In this document: positions 16,358-24,947 of the stretch, piece after piece
Layout of the letters: every line of letters begins with the position of its first letter
Position numbering within the stretch: position 1 is the first letter of the stretch
Assembly: GCF_902859935.1 (NCBI RefSeq)
Contig: NZ_CADIKI010000002.1
Span: 434,001 to 498,000 of the forward strand
Length of the DNA: 64,000 nucleotides
Origin: Paraburkholderia fynbosensis
Lineage (GTDB): Bacteria; Pseudomonadota; Gammaproteobacteria; Burkholderiales; Burkholderiaceae
Direction: 5' to 3'
Program-made: the position numbers and the translations under genes
Notes under the pieces: model-generated
Databases searched by the model: none
What the model was told of the DNA's origin: nothing
What the model saw: only the letters and a program-made list of their open reading frames with translations

Positions 16358-17032
16358 TCAGCTCGCGACGTGCGTGCTTTGCACGATCAGATCGCGATAC
16401 CCGTTGACGATCACGCTGTACGAAAAATACGCGAACAGCAGCGCGGACAGCACATGGCAGGCGCGCAGCAGACCGGCGCCGGCGCGCTTGCGGCCATGAC
16501 TGCCGAGCCCGCAGATGAAGATCGTCCAGCACAGCCCGCCGAGGAAAAAGCCGCCGAGGAAGATCAGTGCGGTTCTCGGACTGGTGGCGCCCGCTTTTGC
16601 GATTAACGCGCCGCCGACCGCCGCGAACCATAGAATCGCCGACGGCGACGACACCGCCAGCAGCACGCCGCGCAAAAAACCGCGCCATGGCAACAGAGGC
16701 GTCGCAGCGGCGCCTTGGCCCGCTACCGCCGGCGCCGTTGCCGGGAACATTGCCTCGCGCGCCATTTTCCACGTGAGAAACAGCAGGACCGCCGCGCCGC
16801 CGATCCATACCACCCAGCGCACCGATTCGAACTGCAGCAGTGCGGCCATGCCCGCGAGCGCGAGCGCCGCGTAAATCAGATCGCCGACACATGAGCCGAG
16901 GCCGAGCCAGAACCCCGGCTTGAAACCGTGCGACAGCGTCAGCGAAATAATCGCGACATTCACGAGGCCGATATCCAGGCACAGCGACAACGACAGGAAA
17001 AACCCGTCCGACATCATAGAAAAGGCGTGCAT
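16358..17032 (-). CDS. LysE/RhtB-type amino-acid exporter
   Basis: 224 residues with about six hydrophobic segments. Typical LysE-family features are DIGLVNVAIISLTLSHGFKP near the N-terminus, GLGSCVGDLIYAALALAG, and the mid-protein PSAILWFAAVGGA loop. These transporters export amino acids or related metabolites in exchange for protons. ATG 17032 has GGAG upstream; ATGs at 17017 and 17014 would give the usual family start MMSDGFF. It is convergent with the dehydratase gene, and ubiD lies 51 bases upstream on the same strand. Confidence 0.85.
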   Translation of the reverse strand: MHAFSMMSDGFFLSLSLCLDIGLVNVAIISLTLSHGFKPGFWLGLGSCVGDLIYAALALAGMAALLQFESVRWVVWIGGAAVLLFLTWKMAREAMFPATAPAVAGQGAAATPLLPWRGFLRGVLLAVSSPSAILWFAAVGGALIAKAGATSPRTALIFLGGFFLGGLCWTIFICGLGSHGRKRAGAGLLRACHVLSALLFAYFSYSVIVNGYRDLIVQSTHVAS

Positions 17033-17083
17033 CCGAGCAACTGCTCCATCTGCTTTGTTATTGGTCTTGCCGTACGGCTCGCC

Positions 17084-18652
17084 TTACAGGCCCAACTCGT
17101 TCCACAAGCTGTCCACGCGCTGTTTGACCGCGTCGTCCATGACGATCGGGCGGCCCCATTCGCGGTCGGTTTCGCCGGGCCATTTGTTGGTCGCGTCGAG
17201 CCCCATCTTCGAGCCGAGGCCCGCGACGGGCGACGCGAAATCCAGATAGTCGATCGGCGTGCGATCGACCAACACGGTGTCGCGCGCCGGATCGATACGC
17301 GTGGTGATCGCCCAGATCACCTCTTTCCAGTCGCGGATATTGACGTCCTCGTCCACCACCACGATGAATTTCGTATACATGAACTGGCGCAGGAAGCTCC
17401 ACACGCCGAACATCACGCGCTTCGCGTGCCCAGGGTAGCTCTTCTTCATCTGCACGATCGCCATGCGGTAGCTGCACCCTTCGGGCGGCAGATAGAAGTC
17501 GGTGATTTCGGTGAACTGCTTCTGCAGCAGCGGCACGAACACTTCATTGAGCGCGACGCCGAGCACGGCCGGCTCGTCGGGCGGTTTGCCGGTGTAGGTG
17601 GAGTGATAGAGGGCGTCGCGCCGCATCGTGATGCGCTCGACCGTGAACACCGGGAACCACTCCTGTTCGTTGTAATAGCCGGTATGGTCGCCGTACGGGC
17701 CTTCGAGCGCGTGCTCGTACGCCGCCGACGCGCCCTTCGCCGGACGCGGCGGCGCGCCTGCGGGAGCGGGCGAGGGCGTGCCCTCTTGCGGATAGATGAA
17801 GCCTTCGAGCACGATCTCGGCGCGCGCGGGCACCTGCAGGCCGTCGACGCCCGGCGTCAGGCACTTAGCCAGTTCGGTGCGCCCGCCGCGCAGCAGACCT
17901 GCGAACTGGTATTCGGACAGGGTATCGGGCACCGGCGTGACCGCGCCGAGGATGGTCGCCGGATCGGCGCCCAGCACCACGGCCACTGGATACGGCTTGC
18001 CGGGGTTTTGCAGCGCGAACTCGCGAAAATCGAGCGCGCCGCCGCGATGCGCGAGCCAGCGCATGATCAGCTGGTTGCGCCCGATCAGTTGCTGGCGATA
18101 GATGCCTAAATTTTGCCGGCTCTTGTTGGGACCTTTCGTGACGGTCAGGCCCCATGTGATCAGCGGACCGGCGTCGCCTGGCCAGCACGTCTGGATGGGC
18201 AGTCTGGCGAGGTCCACGTCATTGCCCTCCCAGACGATTTCCTGGCAGGGCGGCGCGCTCACCGTCTTCGGCGCCATATCCCACACCGCCTTGGCGAGCG
18301 AGAGCAGCTTGCCCGCGTCCTTGAGGCCCTTCGGCGGCTCCGGCTCCTTCAGTGCCGAGAGCAGCCGGCCAACGTCGCGCAGCGACTCTAGCGCCGCGCC
18401 GTCGCCTTCGCCGGCTTGCGCGTCAATACCCATGCCGAGCGCGACCCGGCGCGGCGTGCCAAACAGGTTGCCGAGCACCGGGAACGCATGCCGCTCCTTG
18501 CTCTCGAACAGCAACGCGGGGCCACCGGCGCGCAGCACGCGGTCGCATACCTCGGTCATTTCCAGGTTGGGCGAAACGTTTTGCGAGATGCGGCGCAGTT
18601 CGCCAATCGTTTCGAGGCGGCCGACGAAGTCGCGCAGGTCTTTGTATTTCAT
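17084..18652 (-). CDS. ubiD: 4-hydroxy-3-polyprenylbenzoate decarboxylase (UbiD)
   Basis: 522 residues, full length for UbiD. It decarboxylates octaprenyl-4-hydroxybenzoate in ubiquinone synthesis, using prenylated FMN supplied by UbiX. The N-terminus [14 protein letters not shown] is typical. Family signatures include [15 protein letters not shown] [17 protein letters not shown], the [17 protein letters not shown] segment carrying substrate and cofactor residues, and [12 protein letters not shown] containing the active-site Glu/Asp region. A proline/alanine-rich insertion ([15 protein letters not shown]) sits before that last motif. The LysE gene follows in the same direction. Confidence 0.95.
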   Translation of the reverse strand: MKYKDLRDFVGRLETIGELRRISQNVSPNLEMTEVCDRVLRAGGPALLFESKERHAFPVLGNLFGTPRRVALGMGIDAQAGEGDGAALESLRDVGRLLSALKEPEPPKGLKDAGKLLSLAKAVWDMAPKTVSAPPCQEIVWEGNDVDLARLPIQTCWPGDAGPLITWGLTVTKGPNKSRQNLGIYRQQLIGRNQLIMRWLAHRGGALDFREFALQNPGKPYPVAVVLGADPATILGAVTPVPDTLSEYQFAGLLRGGRTELAKCLTPGVDGLQVPARAEIVLEGFIYPQEGTPSPAPAGAPPRPAKGASAAYEHALEGPYGDHTGYYNEQEWFPVFTVERITMRRDALYHSTYTGKPPDEPAVLGVALNEVFVPLLQKQFTEITDFYLPPEGCSYRMAIVQMKKSYPGHAKRVMFGVWSFLRQFMYTKFIVVVDEDVNIRDWKEVIWAITTRIDPARDTVLVDRTPIDYLDFASPVAGLGSKMGLDATNKWPGETDREWGRPIVMDDAVKQRVDSLWNELGL

Positions 18653-18882
18653 CGGGTGCGGTCAGGGCCGCATCAGCGGCGAGAGAGAAGGGCGCGGCGG
18701 GCTGCAGGGTGCCGGGACGAATTGTCGATTTTACCTGCGTTGGCTAGCGCACGTAGATCGACCGAACGACGTAAGCCGAACAGATGAGTTCGGTGCCTCC
18801 AAAAGGCGCATCCCGTGCGGCTTCTGACGGACTGAACACCGTTCATTATTACAAATAGTTATACATTTGCTATTCTATAGTG

Positions 18883-18911
18883 TTGACGATCTATAAAACC
18901 CTGCATAGAAT
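18883..18911 (+). promoter_or_regulatory. Consensus sigma-70 promoter
   Basis: TTGACG (18883-18888) and TAGAAT (18906-18911) are separated by exactly 17 bases, preceded by an AT-rich stretch. Transcription should start near 18918, over 330 bases ahead of the next coding start, and run first through a structured, terminator-ended segment. Confidence 0.8.
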
Positions 18912-18917
18912 CCGTCC

Positions 18918-19052
18918 ACATTGGTTGCAGGGCATGAACCTTTTTACCACTGCCCCCGGTCCCACTGACGCAACGCGTCACCGCTTACCGATTCCCTGCA
19001 CGGTTTTGCCGGCTTTTGAAGTCCTTGCCAGCGCCGATTGACGCTGGTTTTT
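18918..19052 (+). ncRNA. Candidate small RNA, about 135 nt
   Basis: This segment lies between the consensus promoter and an intrinsic terminator (CCAGCG 19028-19033, CGCTGG 19042-19047, then five T). Within it TGCAGGG (18926-18932) can pair with CCCTGCA (18994-19000), and TGACGC-AAC-GCGTCA (18966-18980) is a perfect hairpin. No coding frame of note is present. I checked it by eye against 6S, tmRNA, SRP and RNase P features and it does not match. It is either a stand-alone sRNA or an attenuating leader of the lytic transglycosylase gene. Confidence 0.55.
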
Positions 19053-19055
19053 CGC

Positions 19056-19137
19056 GTGGGAGCCAACGCCTGCCTTCTTGGCATCGCGTTTGCCATTTTT
19101 TTCGAGATGGCTCCCCACAAACGGTATTTGCCGTTTT
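19056..19137 (+). promoter_or_regulatory. Second structured leader segment with terminator-like hairpin
   Basis: GTGGGAGCCA (19056-19065) pairs with TGGCTCCCCAC (19108-19118), enclosing a small TGCC/GGCA hairpin and a poly-T stretch. AAACGG/CCGTTT (19119-19136) then forms a further hairpin ending in T. These follow the candidate small RNA and precede the lytic transglycosylase by about 120 bases, suggesting alternative RNA folds that control read-through. Confidence 0.4.
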
Positions 19138-19254
19138 CCCGACGTCGCTGCTGCCCTAACCAGACAGAGCGCGCGATGTCTTGACTCTACGAACGTGTGG
19201 TACCGCCATCTTCATTGGGCGGGGTTCGCAGATCATGCAACATGGGAGATCTGA

Positions 19255-20436
19255 ATGAACGCCTGGTTATCGTGGCGTCCCGATGAGCGTATCGCGCAAG
19301 TTGTGCGTGGTGTGCTGCGTCGCGGGACGCGAATGAGTCATTATCTGTTCAGCATTGTCGGCGGTGTCGCTGTCGTGCTGGCAGTCGCGCTGTGGCTGAT
19401 GCCGGCTTGGCGCGGCACGCTCGCCGCGCGGTTGATGCCGGTCATCTCTGCGGCCGTGCAAGCGGGTCCCGCCCGTCTGCTGCAGGGCAATCCGCTGCCG
19501 TCCTTTGGGCCGCCTGGCAACGTGGCTGCGTCTTCCGACGACACGCTGTCGGCCAACTCGACGAACGGTGCGGAAACGAACAACGGTGCAAACAGCGGCG
19601 GCACCAGCCTTACCGTGAGCAATACCAGCTTCGACGGCGCTTTTGACGGCTCCGGCTCGACCGGTATGGGCGTCGCGGCGCTGAACGGGCTCGATCCGCG
19701 CACCATGCAGAGCGTCACCGCGCTCGCGCGCATGATCCCGTCGCAGCGCGTGTCCGCCGATGCGCGTGACGATCGCGTGCTGATCTCGAGCCGCGAGCAG
19801 GATCTGGTCGCGTCATACCTGGCGCGGCGCTATCGCGTCGCTCAGGAGCCTGTCAGCGAGTTGGTGAAGGCAGCCTTCGACACCGGCCGCGAAGTCGGTC
19901 TCGATCCGCTCCTGCTGCTGTCGGTGATGGCGATCGAATCGGGCTTCAACCCGTACGCCGAGAGCGGCGTGGGTGCGCAAGGCCTGATGCAGGTGATGTC
20001 CAAAGTGCATTCGGACAAGTTCCAGTATTTTGGCGGCGAGAGCGCGGCCCTCGAACCGGTCGCGAACATCAAGGTGGGCGCGCTGGTGCTGAAGGATTGC
20101 ATCGCCCGCGGTGGTTCGCTGCCGGGCGGCTTGCGTCTTTACGTCGGCTCGACCTCGCAGGACGACGGCGGCTACGGCGCCAAGGTGATGGCCGAGCGTG
20201 GCCGTCTGCGCGACGTGGCGCGGGGCCGCAAGGTGCCGATCAACGCGCCGCAGGCTCCGGTACTGACCGCGTCCACCACCGCCAATGCGGCGGCCAGCGG
20301 CGGCAAGCGGGTGCAGGTGACGCTTCAGGGCGCCCATCAGCTGAGCGTGGCGAGTCCGGTGACGGCGCCGGCGGCTCCTGAGCAGGACGATGCCAACACG
20401 AAGCACGTGGCATCGGCTTCGGAGTTGGGCGCCTGA
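19255..20436 (+). CDS. Membrane-anchored lytic transglycosylase (SLT domain)
   Basis: 393 residues. A single membrane anchor lies at about residues 31-50 (LFSIVGGVAVVLAVALWLMP), followed by a Ser/Asn/Gly-rich linker to ~residue 140. The catalytic SLT domain is at ~190-320, with the active-site Glu in SVMAIESGFNPYAESG and the QGLMQVM motif. The C-terminus is Ala/Pro-rich and probably disordered. It would cleave peptidoglycan glycan strands to 1,6-anhydro products at the periplasmic face. ATG 19255 follows GGGAG at a suitable distance; an internal ATG at 19333 would shorten the cytoplasmic tail. A strong terminator follows. Confidence 0.9.
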   Translation: MNAWLSWRPDERIAQVVRGVLRRGTRMSHYLFSIVGGVAVVLAVALWLMPAWRGTLAARLMPVISAAVQAGPARLLQGNPLPSFGPPGNVAASSDDTLSANSTNGAETNNGANSGGTSLTVSNTSFDGAFDGSGSTGMGVAALNGLDPRTMQSVTALARMIPSQRVSADARDDRVLISSREQDLVASYLARRYRVAQEPVSELVKAAFDTGREVGLDPLLLLSVMAIESGFNPYAESGVGAQGLMQVMSKVHSDKFQYFGGESAALEPVANIKVGALVLKDCIARGGSLPGGLRLYVGSTSQDDGGYGAKVMAERGRLRDVARGRKVPINAPQAPVLTASTTANAAASGGKRVQVTLQGAHQLSVASPVTAPAAPEQDDANTKHVASASELGA

Positions 20437-20497
20437 AGCTGGGCGGCATCGTGCCGACGTAGCTGTCGGCAATGTGATGCATGAGCAGCGGTGATGG

Positions 20498-20525
20498 AAA
20501 AAGGACACCTAGGTGTCCTTTTTTT
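20498..20525 (+). terminator. Intrinsic terminator after the transglycosylase gene
   Basis: AAAGGACACC and GGTGTCCTTT form a near-perfect palindrome (TA in the centre) followed by further T. Confidence 0.9.
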
Positions 20526-20653
20526 GCGTCTGGAGGATCAGGAGGGGGCGCGGCGCGCTGGTGGTCGGCGCGTCAGGCGTGTGATGGCGCAGAGGTACTT
20601 GGCAGGTCCAGCGCGAAAAATTCCGGGCGCGGCAGATCCCGCCCGCAGCACGC

Positions 20654-21850
20654 TCAGTGCCGCCCGAAAAGCTTCGCCAACCGCTCGACCGCCTCCTCCA
20701 GCTTCGGATAGGCCGTGGCATACGACAACCGGATGTACTCCTTCGGCGCGTGCGTGCCGAAGTCCATGCCCGGCACCAGCACTACGCCCGCGTCGTGCAG
20801 CATGGCTTTGGTGAGCGCCGCGCTGTCGCCGGCAGCCGCATGCGAGACGGTGCGGCAATCGGCATACACATAAAAGGCGCCGTCCGGCATCACCGGGACC
20901 GAGAAGCCCAGCGACTGCAGCGCCGGCGCGATGAAGTCGCGGCGGCGCTTGAACTCGAGGCGCCGCGCTTCATAGACGGCGATCGTTTCCGGCTCGAAGC
21001 AGGCAAGCGCCGCGTGCTGGGCGAGCGCCGACGCGCAGATGAACAGGTTCTGCGCGAGCTTTTCGAATGCGCCCACCATGCCGGGCGGCACCACCAGCCA
21101 GCCAAGCCGCCAGCCGGTCATGTTGAAATACTTCGAGAAGCTATTGACGGTAATCACGTCGTCGCCGAACGAGAGCGCCGACACCGGCTTGGCGTCGTAG
21201 CTCAAGCCCTGGTAAATCTCGTCGACGATGGTGAATCCGCCACGCGCCCGTACGGACTTGACGATGCGTTCGAGTTCGGCCGGTTCGATCGACGTGCCGG
21301 TCGGATTCGACGGCGACGCGAGCAGCACGCCGCGGGTGTGCTCATTCCACAGGCGCTCGACATCGGCGGCGGTCAGCTGGAAGCGTTCGGCCGGGCCGCT
21401 CGGCACCATTACTGGCTTGCCTTCGGCGGCGATCACGAAATGACGGTTGCACGGATAGCACGGATCGGGCATCAGCACTTCGTCGTCGCGATCGACCAGC
21501 GCCGCGCAAGCCAGCAGCAACGCGGCGGAGGCGCCGGCGGTGACGACGATCCGCGCCGGATCGACGCTGACGCCGTAGACCTCGGCGTAATGCGCCGAAA
21601 TCGCTTCGCGCAGCGCGTGCAGGCCGAGCGCATTGGTGTATTGCGTGACGCCACGGCGAAGCGCATTGGCCGCCGCTTCGATGACCGGCTCGGGCGCGGT
21701 GAAATCGGGCTCGCCGATTCCCATGTGAATGATGTCGCGTCCGTCGCGCTCGAGAAGCGCTGCCTCCTTGGCCAGTTCCATCACGTAGAAAGGCTGGATG
21801 GCGTCGACACGCGCAGCAAGCCGCACCAAAGGTTCGGTCACGGAGTTCAT
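20654..21850 (-). CDS. PLP-dependent aminotransferase, class I/II
   Basis: 398 residues of the aspartate aminotransferase fold. Visible are the N-terminal HMGIGEPDFTAPEPV motif, GASAALLLACAAL (cofactor phosphate region), SPSNPTGTSI, the VDEIYQGLSYD stretch with cofactor Asp/Tyr, the PLP lysine in NSFSKYFNMTGWRLGW, and the substrate-carboxylate Arg in YIRLSYATAY near the end. The amino donor cannot be read from sequence. Its start lies 140 bases after nusB on the same strand, so it may be the last gene of the riboflavin/nusB transcript or be transcribed alone. Confidence 0.9.
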   Translation of the reverse strand: MNSVTEPLVRLAARVDAIQPFYVMELAKEAALLERDGRDIIHMGIGEPDFTAPEPVIEAAANALRRGVTQYTNALGLHALREAISAHYAEVYGVSVDPARIVVTAGASAALLLACAALVDRDDEVLMPDPCYPCNRHFVIAAEGKPVMVPSGPAERFQLTAADVERLWNEHTRGVLLASPSNPTGTSIEPAELERIVKSVRARGGFTIVDEIYQGLSYDAKPVSALSFGDDVITVNSFSKYFNMTGWRLGWLVVPPGMVGAFEKLAQNLFICASALAQHAALACFEPETIAVYEARRLEFKRRRDFIAPALQSLGFSVPVMPDGAFYVYADCRTVSHAAAGDSAALTKAMLHDAGVVLVPGMDFGTHAPKEYIRLSYATAYPKLEEAVERLAKLFGRH

Positions 21851-21990
21851 ACGATCAAATCCAGTTCAGAAGCAAAAGCGGGACGGCGTCCGGCGCATTC
21901 ATCACGCGCGAAACGGCGTCCCCGCAAACAGTTCGGCTTTGTCAGGCGAGGCGCGAGACACCGGCGTGGCCGGGGTCTTGCACCTCATAC

Positions 21991-22425
21991 TCAATGCTTG
22001 CGAGCCGCCTGTGTTTCGTCAGCGCGCAGTTGCGCCGAGAGCTTGTCCAGCACGCCGTTCACGTATTTGTAGCCGTCGGAGCCACCGAACGTCTTGGCCA
22101 GTTCAACCGCTTCGTTGATGACCACGCGATAGGGAATATCGACGTGATTCTTCAACTCGAACGCGGCAACCAGCAGCACCGCGCGCTCGACGGGCGAGAG
22201 CTGCTCGATGGGACGGTCGAGACACGGGGCGATGGCGGCGGAGAGCGCTTCCGAGTCGCGCATCACACCATGCAGGATCGCGTCCAGATGCTCGTGGTCC
22301 GCCTTGTCGAAGCCTTGCGCGCCGCGCAGTTGCGCGTCGATCTCGCCGGCGGGCGAACCCGACAGCAGCCACTGATAAAGCCCCTGCGTGGCCAGTTCGC
22401 GGGAGCGTCGGCGTGCGCTCTTCAT
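21991..22425 (-). CDS. nusB: Transcription antitermination factor NusB
   Basis: 144 residues, all-helical. NusB with NusE (S10) binds boxA RNA and suppresses termination in rRNA operons. Family motifs: [19 protein letters not shown] at the N-terminus, then [33 protein letters not shown] and [11 protein letters not shown]. Its ATG overlaps the ribH stop by four bases (ATGA), the classical coupled ribH-nusB arrangement of proteobacteria. Confidence 0.95.
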   Translation of the reverse strand: MKSARRRSRELATQGLYQWLLSGSPAGEIDAQLRGAQGFDKADHEHLDAILHGVMRDSEALSAAIAPCLDRPIEQLSPVERAVLLVAAFELKNHVDIPYRVVINEAVELAKTFGGSDGYKYVNGVLDKLSAQLRADETQAARKH

Positions 22426-22928
22426 GCCTCTTCCTCTTCTTCGTCTTCTTCTTCGTCGTCGCCGCCGAGTTGTTCGAGCGCGACGGCGAGATTCGCCATT
22501 TCGACGGCCACGCGCGCCGCGTCACGACCTTTCTCGGTCATCCGGGCGACGGCCTGTTCGTCGTTCTCGGTAGTCAGCACGGCGTTCGCAACCGGAATGC
22601 CGAAGTCCAGGCCGATGCGCGTGATGCCCGCGCCGCTTTCGTTCGACACCAGTTCGAAGTGGTATGTTTCGCCGCGAATCACCGCGCCCAGCGCGATCAG
22701 GGCGTCGAACTGCGCGCTTTCCGCGAGCTTTTGCAGCGCCAGCGGGATCTCCAGTGCGCCCGGCACGGTGACGAGCAGCACGTCTTCGCCGGTCACGCCG
22801 AGGCGTTCCAGTTCTTCGATGCAGGAGTCCGCGAGACCGTTGCAGACGGGTTCGTTAAAGCGCGCCTGAACGATGCCGATGCGCAGTCCGTCGCCGTCGA
22901 GATTCGGTTGGTATTGTCCGATTTCCAT
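22422..22928 (-). CDS. ribH: 6,7-dimethyl-8-ribityllumazine synthase
   Basis: 168 residues. It condenses 5-amino-6-ribitylamino-uracil with 3,4-dihydroxy-2-butanone 4-phosphate, the penultimate step of riboflavin synthesis. Seen: [13 protein letters not shown] (substrate-binding Phe/Asn region), [27 protein letters not shown] with the catalytic His, and [13 protein letters not shown] with the pathway-typical TEN motif. The last ~15 residues are almost all acidic, an unusual low-complexity tail. The start is at ATG 22928; the open frame further upstream is antisense-like noise. Overlaps nusB by 4 bases. Confidence 0.95.
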   Translation of the reverse strand: MEIGQYQPNLDGDGLRIGIVQARFNEPVCNGLADSCIEELERLGVTGEDVLLVTVPGALEIPLALQKLAESAQFDALIALGAVIRGETYHFELVSNESGAGITRIGLDFGIPVANAVLTTENDEQAVARMTEKGRDAARVAVEMANLAVALEQLGGDDEEEDEEEEEA

Positions 22929-22977
22929 GTGAATTCCGTAGTGTTTTGAGTGGGCGCTAAGCGCGTGAATGGTCGGA

Positions 22978-24111
22978 TCAGCCTTGCGGAGCCTGCGCGG
23001 CGCTGCCCGGCATCGGAACGAACCCCGTGACTTCGAGACCGTAACCCGACATGCTGCCCAGCTTGCGCGGGTTCGACAGCACCTGCATCTTGCCGACACC
23101 GAGCTCGCGCAGAATCTGCGCGCCGATGCCGTACGTCTTGAAATCGACCGGCCGGCGCTTGAGCGCGTTGGCTTTTTCCTTTGAGTCGAACGCCTTGAAC
23201 ACGTCGATCAGATGGTCTTTCGAGTCGCCGCAGTTCAGCAGCACGACCACGCCGAGGTCGCGTTCGGCGATCTCTTTCATCGCCGCGTCTAGCGTCCACG
23301 AGTGCGTGGATTCGCCGACTTCGAGCAGATCCAGTACCGACAGCGGCTCGTGCACCCGCACCAGCGTGTCCTTGTCCGGGTTCGGGGTGCCGCGCACCAG
23401 CGCGATATGTGGCTGGCCGCTCGGCTGATCGAGATACATGACCGCGCGAAACGCGCCGTGCGCGGTCTGCATGGTGCGTTCGCAAATACGCTCGACGATC
23501 GACTCCGTGCGGCTGCGGTAGTGGATCAGATCCGCGATCGTGCCGATTTTCAGATCGTGCTCTTTTGCGAACTCCATCAGGTCCGGCAGGCGCGCCATCG
23601 TGCCGTCGTCCTTGATGACTTCGCAGATCACCGCGGCCGGCGTGAGACCCGCCAGCGCGGTGAAGTCGCAACCCGCCTCGGTATGGCCGGCGCGCACCAG
23701 CACGCCACCGGGCTGGGCCATGATCGGGAAGATGTGGCCCGGCTGAACGATGTGCTCGGCTTTGGCGTCCGGCGCGACCGCCGCGGCGATCGTGCGGGCG
23801 CGATCGGCCGCCGAAATGCCCGTGGTCACGCCTTCGGCCGCTTCGATGCTGACCGTGAACGCCGTGCCGTACTGCGTGCCGTTGCGGTAGGTCATCAGCG
23901 GCAGGTTCAGCAGCTTGCAGCGCTCCTGCGTGAGCGTCAGGCAGATCAGGCCACGGCCATAGCGCGCCATGAAGTTGATCGCTTCCGGCGTGACGAACTC
24001 GGCGGCGACCACAAGATCGCCCTCATTTTCGCGGTCTTCTTCGTCGACGAGGATCACCATCCGGCCGGCTTTCAGTTCGGCGATGATCTCTGGAGTGGAG
24101 GCGAGCGTCAT
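22978..24111 (-). CDS. ribB: DHBP synthase with degenerate GTP cyclohydrolase II domain (RibBX type)
   Basis: 377 residues. The N-terminal ~200 residues are an intact 3,4-dihydroxy-2-butanone-4-phosphate synthase: [17 protein letters not shown] (metal-binding acids), [11 protein letters not shown], and [13 protein letters not shown]. The C-terminal half keeps the RibA-like frame ([24 protein letters not shown]) but lacks the zinc-binding cysteine cluster: where GTP cyclohydrolase II has VHSEC and CDCG, this protein reads [13 protein letters not shown] and onward. So GTP cyclohydrolase activity is unlikely and a separate ribA is expected elsewhere. This matches the RibBX class. It sits between ribE and ribH. 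Confidence 0.92.
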   Translation of the reverse strand: MTLASTPEIIAELKAGRMVILVDEEDRENEGDLVVAAEFVTPEAINFMARYGRGLICLTLTQERCKLLNLPLMTYRNGTQYGTAFTVSIEAAEGVTTGISAADRARTIAAAVAPDAKAEHIVQPGHIFPIMAQPGGVLVRAGHTEAGCDFTALAGLTPAAVICEVIKDDGTMARLPDLMEFAKEHDLKIGTIADLIHYRSRTESIVERICERTMQTAHGAFRAVMYLDQPSGQPHIALVRGTPNPDKDTLVRVHEPLSVLDLLEVGESTHSWTLDAAMKEIAERDLGVVVLLNCGDSKDHLIDVFKAFDSKEKANALKRRPVDFKTYGIGAQILRELGVGKMQVLSNPRKLGSMSGYGLEVTGFVPMPGSAAQAPQG

Positions 24112-24320
24112 GTTGGCGAGATTTTCGGGAAAGCGCGTATTTTACGCCACGCGCGAGTCCAAGTCGCCTCCGCCGGATGGCATAGGTCGTTTGGCCGACT
24201 GGCGACGGCCCCCAGGGCGTTGCTATGCTCCTCGAAACGATGCACGCATGAAGCGGCTGAAAGCGGCGGGGCGCCGCTGTCAGCCCATGCGCGGCCGGGC
24301 CTTGGCCCGGCGCGGGTCCG

Positions 24321-24935
24321 TTATTTCGGCGCGTTCAGCATGCGCTCGACGTAGCGCGCAATCAGATCGATTTCCAGATTCACCTGCGTGCCTTCGCGCA
24401 AACGCTTGAGCGCGGTTACTTCAACCGTGTGCGGAATCAGGTTGATCGAGAACTCGCAACCGTCGTCGCGATCTTTAACCGAGTTGACGGTCAGGCTCAC
24501 GCCGTTGACGGTGATGGAGCCTTTGTACGCCAGATAGCGGCCGATCTCGCGCGGCGCCAGCACGCGCAGTTCGTGCGATTCGCCGATCGGCGCGAAATGC
24601 GTGACCGTGCCGAGGCCGTCCACGTGGCCGGAGACGATATGGCCGCCGAGCCGGTCGTGCGCGCGCAGCGCCTTCTCCAGATTGACTTCGCCGATTTCGC
24701 CGAGGCCCGCCGTGCAGTTCAGGCTTTCGCGCGACACGTCGACTTCGAACGAATGCGCGGTCTTCGCGACCACGGTCATGCAGGCACCCTGGATCGTGAT
24801 GCTGTCGCCGAGCTGCACGTCGCCGAGGTCGAGGCCGCCGGCTTCGACGTTCAGGCGCACGCCTGCGTCGCCGTCCGTGCCCAGCGGTTTGACTGATTCG
24901 ATGCGGCCCACTGCCGCGACGATTCCTGTGAACAT
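24321..24935 (-). CDS. ribE: Riboflavin synthase, alpha subunit
   Basis: 204 residues made of two similar beta-barrel halves. It dismutates two lumazines to riboflavin. The first repeat begins MFTGIVAAVGRIE and contains GDSITIQGACMTVV; the second contains HIVSGHVDGLGTV and KGSITVNGVSLTVN. Catalytic and binding residues of the family (N-terminal MFTGI, the SGHVDG loop) are present. It begins 12 bases after ribD. A GC-rich hairpin (around 24290-24307) without a clear T run lies behind it in the 209-base gap before ribBX. Confidence 0.95.
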   Translation of the reverse strand: MFTGIVAAVGRIESVKPLGTDGDAGVRLNVEAGGLDLGDVQLGDSITIQGACMTVVAKTAHSFEVDVSRESLNCTAGLGEIGEVNLEKALRAHDRLGGHIVSGHVDGLGTVTHFAPIGESHELRVLAPREIGRYLAYKGSITVNGVSLTVNSVKDRDDGCEFSINLIPHTVEVTALKRLREGTQVNLEIDLIARYVERMLNAPK

Positions 24936-24947
24936 CGTGCTAATCCT

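Noticed and set aside
14613..16982. 789-codon minus-strand open frame
   Set aside because: It runs antisense to the exported Pro/Tyr/Gly-rich gene and the dehydratase gene; long antisense frames are common in GC-rich DNA and the translation is Arg/Ala-rich without domains.
18918..19052. 6S RNA, tmRNA, SRP RNA or RNase P RNA
   Set aside because: Length, terminator end and lack of the known conserved blocks do not fit any of these.
24112..24320. Possible FMN riboswitch near the riboflavin genes
   Set aside because: Looked for the conserved RFN blocks here and upstream of ribD and hemL; none found, only a GC-rich hairpin.
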